Source: Sambucus nigra
Taxonomy: Eukaryota > Streptophyta > Magnoliopsida > Dipsacales > Adoxaceae
Direction: 5' to 3'
Assembly (NCBI GenBank): GCA_949130495.1
Contig: OX422221.1
Coordinates: forward strand, 481,419,659 to 481,483,658
DNA: 64,000 bases
In this document: piece by piece, positions 61,746 to 64,000 of the stretch
How positions within the stretch are numbered: position 1 is the first letter of the stretch
How the letters are laid out: the number at the start of each line of letters is the position of its first letter
Translations under genes and position numbers: made by a program
The notes under the pieces: model-generated
The model's input: the letters and a program-made list of their open reading frames with translations, nothing else
Database searches by the model: none
What the model was told of the DNA's origin: nothing

Positions 61746-62342
61746 GGTTAATCCGCGTGTAGCTTAGGGACGGGTAAGGAGAAAGTAGTGTATGAGGGGA
61801 TCACTGCTACGTCTTTCTCACTCTCACCCCCACCCTCACCGATACACCCCCATCTCCATATGATCTATTCTCCACCCCCACCTAGTCCCAACTGTCCAAG
61901 CTCCAGTTATAATTTGTTGGAATAGAGTCTATTTACTAGACTTATGGGGAGGCGATAGAATAGCCAGGGGTTGAGCGATCGGAGTATATGCCCAGGTTCC
62001 TTGGTGCATAAATGTTTGCAATAATCTCACGAAGCTCGGGTCTGAAGTTTTGGTGCCGGAAGGGAATGAAGCCCTATGGTAAAATGAAAAGTGCGGTGGG
62101 AGTCATATTGAGGGTTGTATTGCTTCTTATATTATATTGTCTATCTTTCTCCTCCAAATTGAAAATCAATGAGCATTTGATTTTTATGTAATAATCTGTA
62201 TTTAACATTCAAAATTGGGTTTGTATATCATTTTTCTTATATATATTTGCTAGTGATTGGTTATAATGAATATTGATGTTGCTTGTTGTTGATTATTGTG
62301 AAAATATATCATTTACTGCTTTTGTAGGTGAAATAATATACT
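61746..62342 (+). other. CACTA 3' internal DNA, no clear exon
   Basis: Pro/Ser-coding text (CACCCCCACC near 61830-61890) may be a further decayed exon. The rest is AT-rich. Nothing else recognised. Confidence 0.4.
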
Positions 62343-62723
62343 ACTAAGCAATGGTAGTGGCCATACTTCCCAACAGTTGTTTTATAGTATTGCCCAGAAC
62401 TGTCACGGACTTTCACGATGACAAGTCCTTAGCAAGAAAAACTTATTAAGGATCTTTTCAAGGACTTGTCACTATCAAAGTCCGCGACAAGTTTTCCTTT
62501 GTCGTGGATGTGTCATGGTCAAAGTTTGTGACAAGTCACAGTTGTCACAGACATGTCACGAACTTTGATCGTGACAAGTCTGTGACAAAGGAAAACTTGT
62601 TTTGACCCTGACAAGTCTGTGACAACATAATTGTCACCCCCATTCCTGTCACGATCTTTGACCGTGAAAGGTGCCACTTCTTAAGGTCTTTGACCATGAC
62701 CAATAACCTGATTTTGTGTAGTG
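62343..62723 (-). repeat. CACTA right terminus and subterminal repeats
   Basis: Dense TGTCACGG/GTGACAAG/GTCAAAG units in both orientations, including a long inverted pair around 62490-62610, ending TTTTGTGTAGTG at 62723. Confidence 0.85.
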
Positions 62724-64000
62724 ACTGTTAGGGTTTCAATTATTAAAATAATTGTTATTTATGTGGTATTTTTGTCTTCTTACAGTCATTTCAGCTTTGT
62801 TTATTTGGTATTTCAGCTTTGTTTATATCGTATTTTTTGGTTTGTCGAATCTATTTATTTTTATCTTCTTACTAACCAGAAGATGAAGATGTTCATAGGT
62901 CTAGTCCCCCTAATGGAGGAGATCTATTTCCCATTAGAGATAATATTTGAAGGATTACTATTGCTCAAGTAGCAACTATAAAAATAAGAAAAAGTTTATT
63001 TTTCTCAATTTTTTTCAAGTTGGCTCTATTAAATTAGTTTTTCCCTTACATGAAGTTATAATTCTTTTAGTAATTTTAGCGAGTAGCAAAGTGAGATATT
63101 AGAGCTTTTCTCATAGTAGAAAGATGAGATTTTTCCAAGTTCTCTGTGTAAGTTGTGTATGTTATTTTTTGTAATATTATTGTGCTAAGAACATTGTTCT
63201 CAATAAAACGATATTGATATAGATCTCACTGTTATGTTTGAGAAGTATAAATAAAATAATTATATACTAATATGTCCTATGTTATGTTATTAACATGTTA
63301 GAACAATCCTTATGCGTATAACAAAGTTAAAGGTTACTAGTGTAAATTAAGTTGAGAAAAAGGAACAAAAATATTCTGAGCAATCCAAATACACAATACA
63401 ACGACACAAAATTGACATCATTTAAGGACACTAACCTAGGCCGAACATGATGTTCCGGTAAAAATAGCCGACCCCACTTCTAGGGGGAAAGCAAAGTTTC
63501 GCTTAAATTAATGTCATTTATTTCGACTTTCTGCCCCATAATTTCATAGCTTTGATTTTTTGAAAATTAACATAAAAACCTTATAACCACCCACCTAACT
63601 AATTAGTCGCCAACAAACACAACTAAAATTCCATCCCTACAAATTTTATGTTTCTCCGGCAGAACATCACCAACAACATTCATTTTCCACAACGAGAAAG
63701 AAAACCCAAATATTTTCTCCTATATTTTTAAACTGGGTGAGTTGTATTTTTTTATGAATTTCATTAACCTTTTTTATATTATTTACTCTCAGATTTTAAA
63801 CTAGGTGAGTTGTATTTTTTTTAGTTACTTTTTTATTTATTATTTTCTCTCGTGTTTTTAAACTTCGTGATTTATATTTTTTATGAATTTAATTTTTTAT
63901 ATCTAAAATTTATAGTTAACGATGGTGTGTTTATGACATTGCATTATTCAAAATGGAGGCACAAAAATAATGTAAAATATACTCACCTAGTCTAAAAATA
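62724..64000. other. AT-rich flank, no gene supported
   Basis: Small ORF 62721-62972 is hydrophobic and T-rich, with no signature. At 63720-63900 a degenerate tandem repeat of about 65 bp occurs three times, each with TTTTAAACT..GTGA.TT.TATTTTTT. Confidence 0.45.
63720..63900. repeat. Degenerate tandem repeat, unit about 65 bp, three copies
   Basis: Copies start near 63727, 63793 and 63856 with TTTTAAACTGGGTGAGTTG, TTTTAAACTAGGTGAGTTG and TTTTAAACTTCGTGATTT. Confidence 0.75.

Overview
The window is nuclear DNA of a flowering plant, most likely a eudicot with a large, repeat-rich, AT-rich genome. The evidence is layered LTR retrotransposons with plant-type primer sites (tRNA-Arg, tRNA-Asp and initiator-Met classes), a plant LINE with DUF4283, RT and RNase H parts, an En/Spm (CACTA) transposon with a TNP1-like gene, foldback elements and long TA/GT microsatellites. 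I see no convincing host gene, rRNA, tRNA or CRISPR array. Nearly everything is mobile DNA, and most of it is broken.

Layout. About 988-31211 is best read as one very old Ty3/Gypsy element of the Tat/Ogre type (E1, + strand): 5' LTR fragment, tRNA-Arg-like primer site, decayed gag, RT, RNase H and integrase (4.9-10.2 kb), an antisense extra reading frame, and a 3' LTR ending at 31211. A LINE ORF1 (1-957) sits in its 5' LTR. Solo LTR A (11110-22239, target duplication ACATC) sits in its 3' part. That LTR is split by E2 (11122-19370, target duplication CCCTG), an Athila-like element with gag and protease but no RT or integrase. A gag-only Copia-type element, C1 (23776-29591), lies farther along.

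From about 32.4 to 38.9 kb there is a 5'-truncated LINE. Its RT active-site box is split by solo LTR B (33335-36738). A 5'-truncated Copia RNase H fragment with its own LTR follows at 40.2-41.5 kb, then AT-rich DNA and a foldback element.

44286-62723 is a CACTA transposon with good termini and subterminal repeats. Its TNP1-like exons are interrupted by E3 (49149-61556, target duplication CCGAA/CCGGA). E3 has a tRNA-Asp primer site and no recognisable gag or pol, but it carries an Asn/Ser/Asp-rich reading frame I do not recognise. That frame is interrupted by C2 (51327-57322, target duplication GAGGT), a young gag-only Copia element with near-identical LTRs and an intact gag frame.

How it fits together. 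Three of the complete LTR elements' internal regions lack pol (C1, C2, E3) and E2 has only gag and protease, so all four would need enzymes from relatives elsewhere. E2 and E3 share a primer type and a conserved non-coding block before the 3' LTR, although their coding parts differ. C1 and C2 share a gag protein and a conserved pol-less 3' region. Clusters of short palindromes recur in LTRs of different families. All comparisons were made by eye; percentages and family names need alignment.
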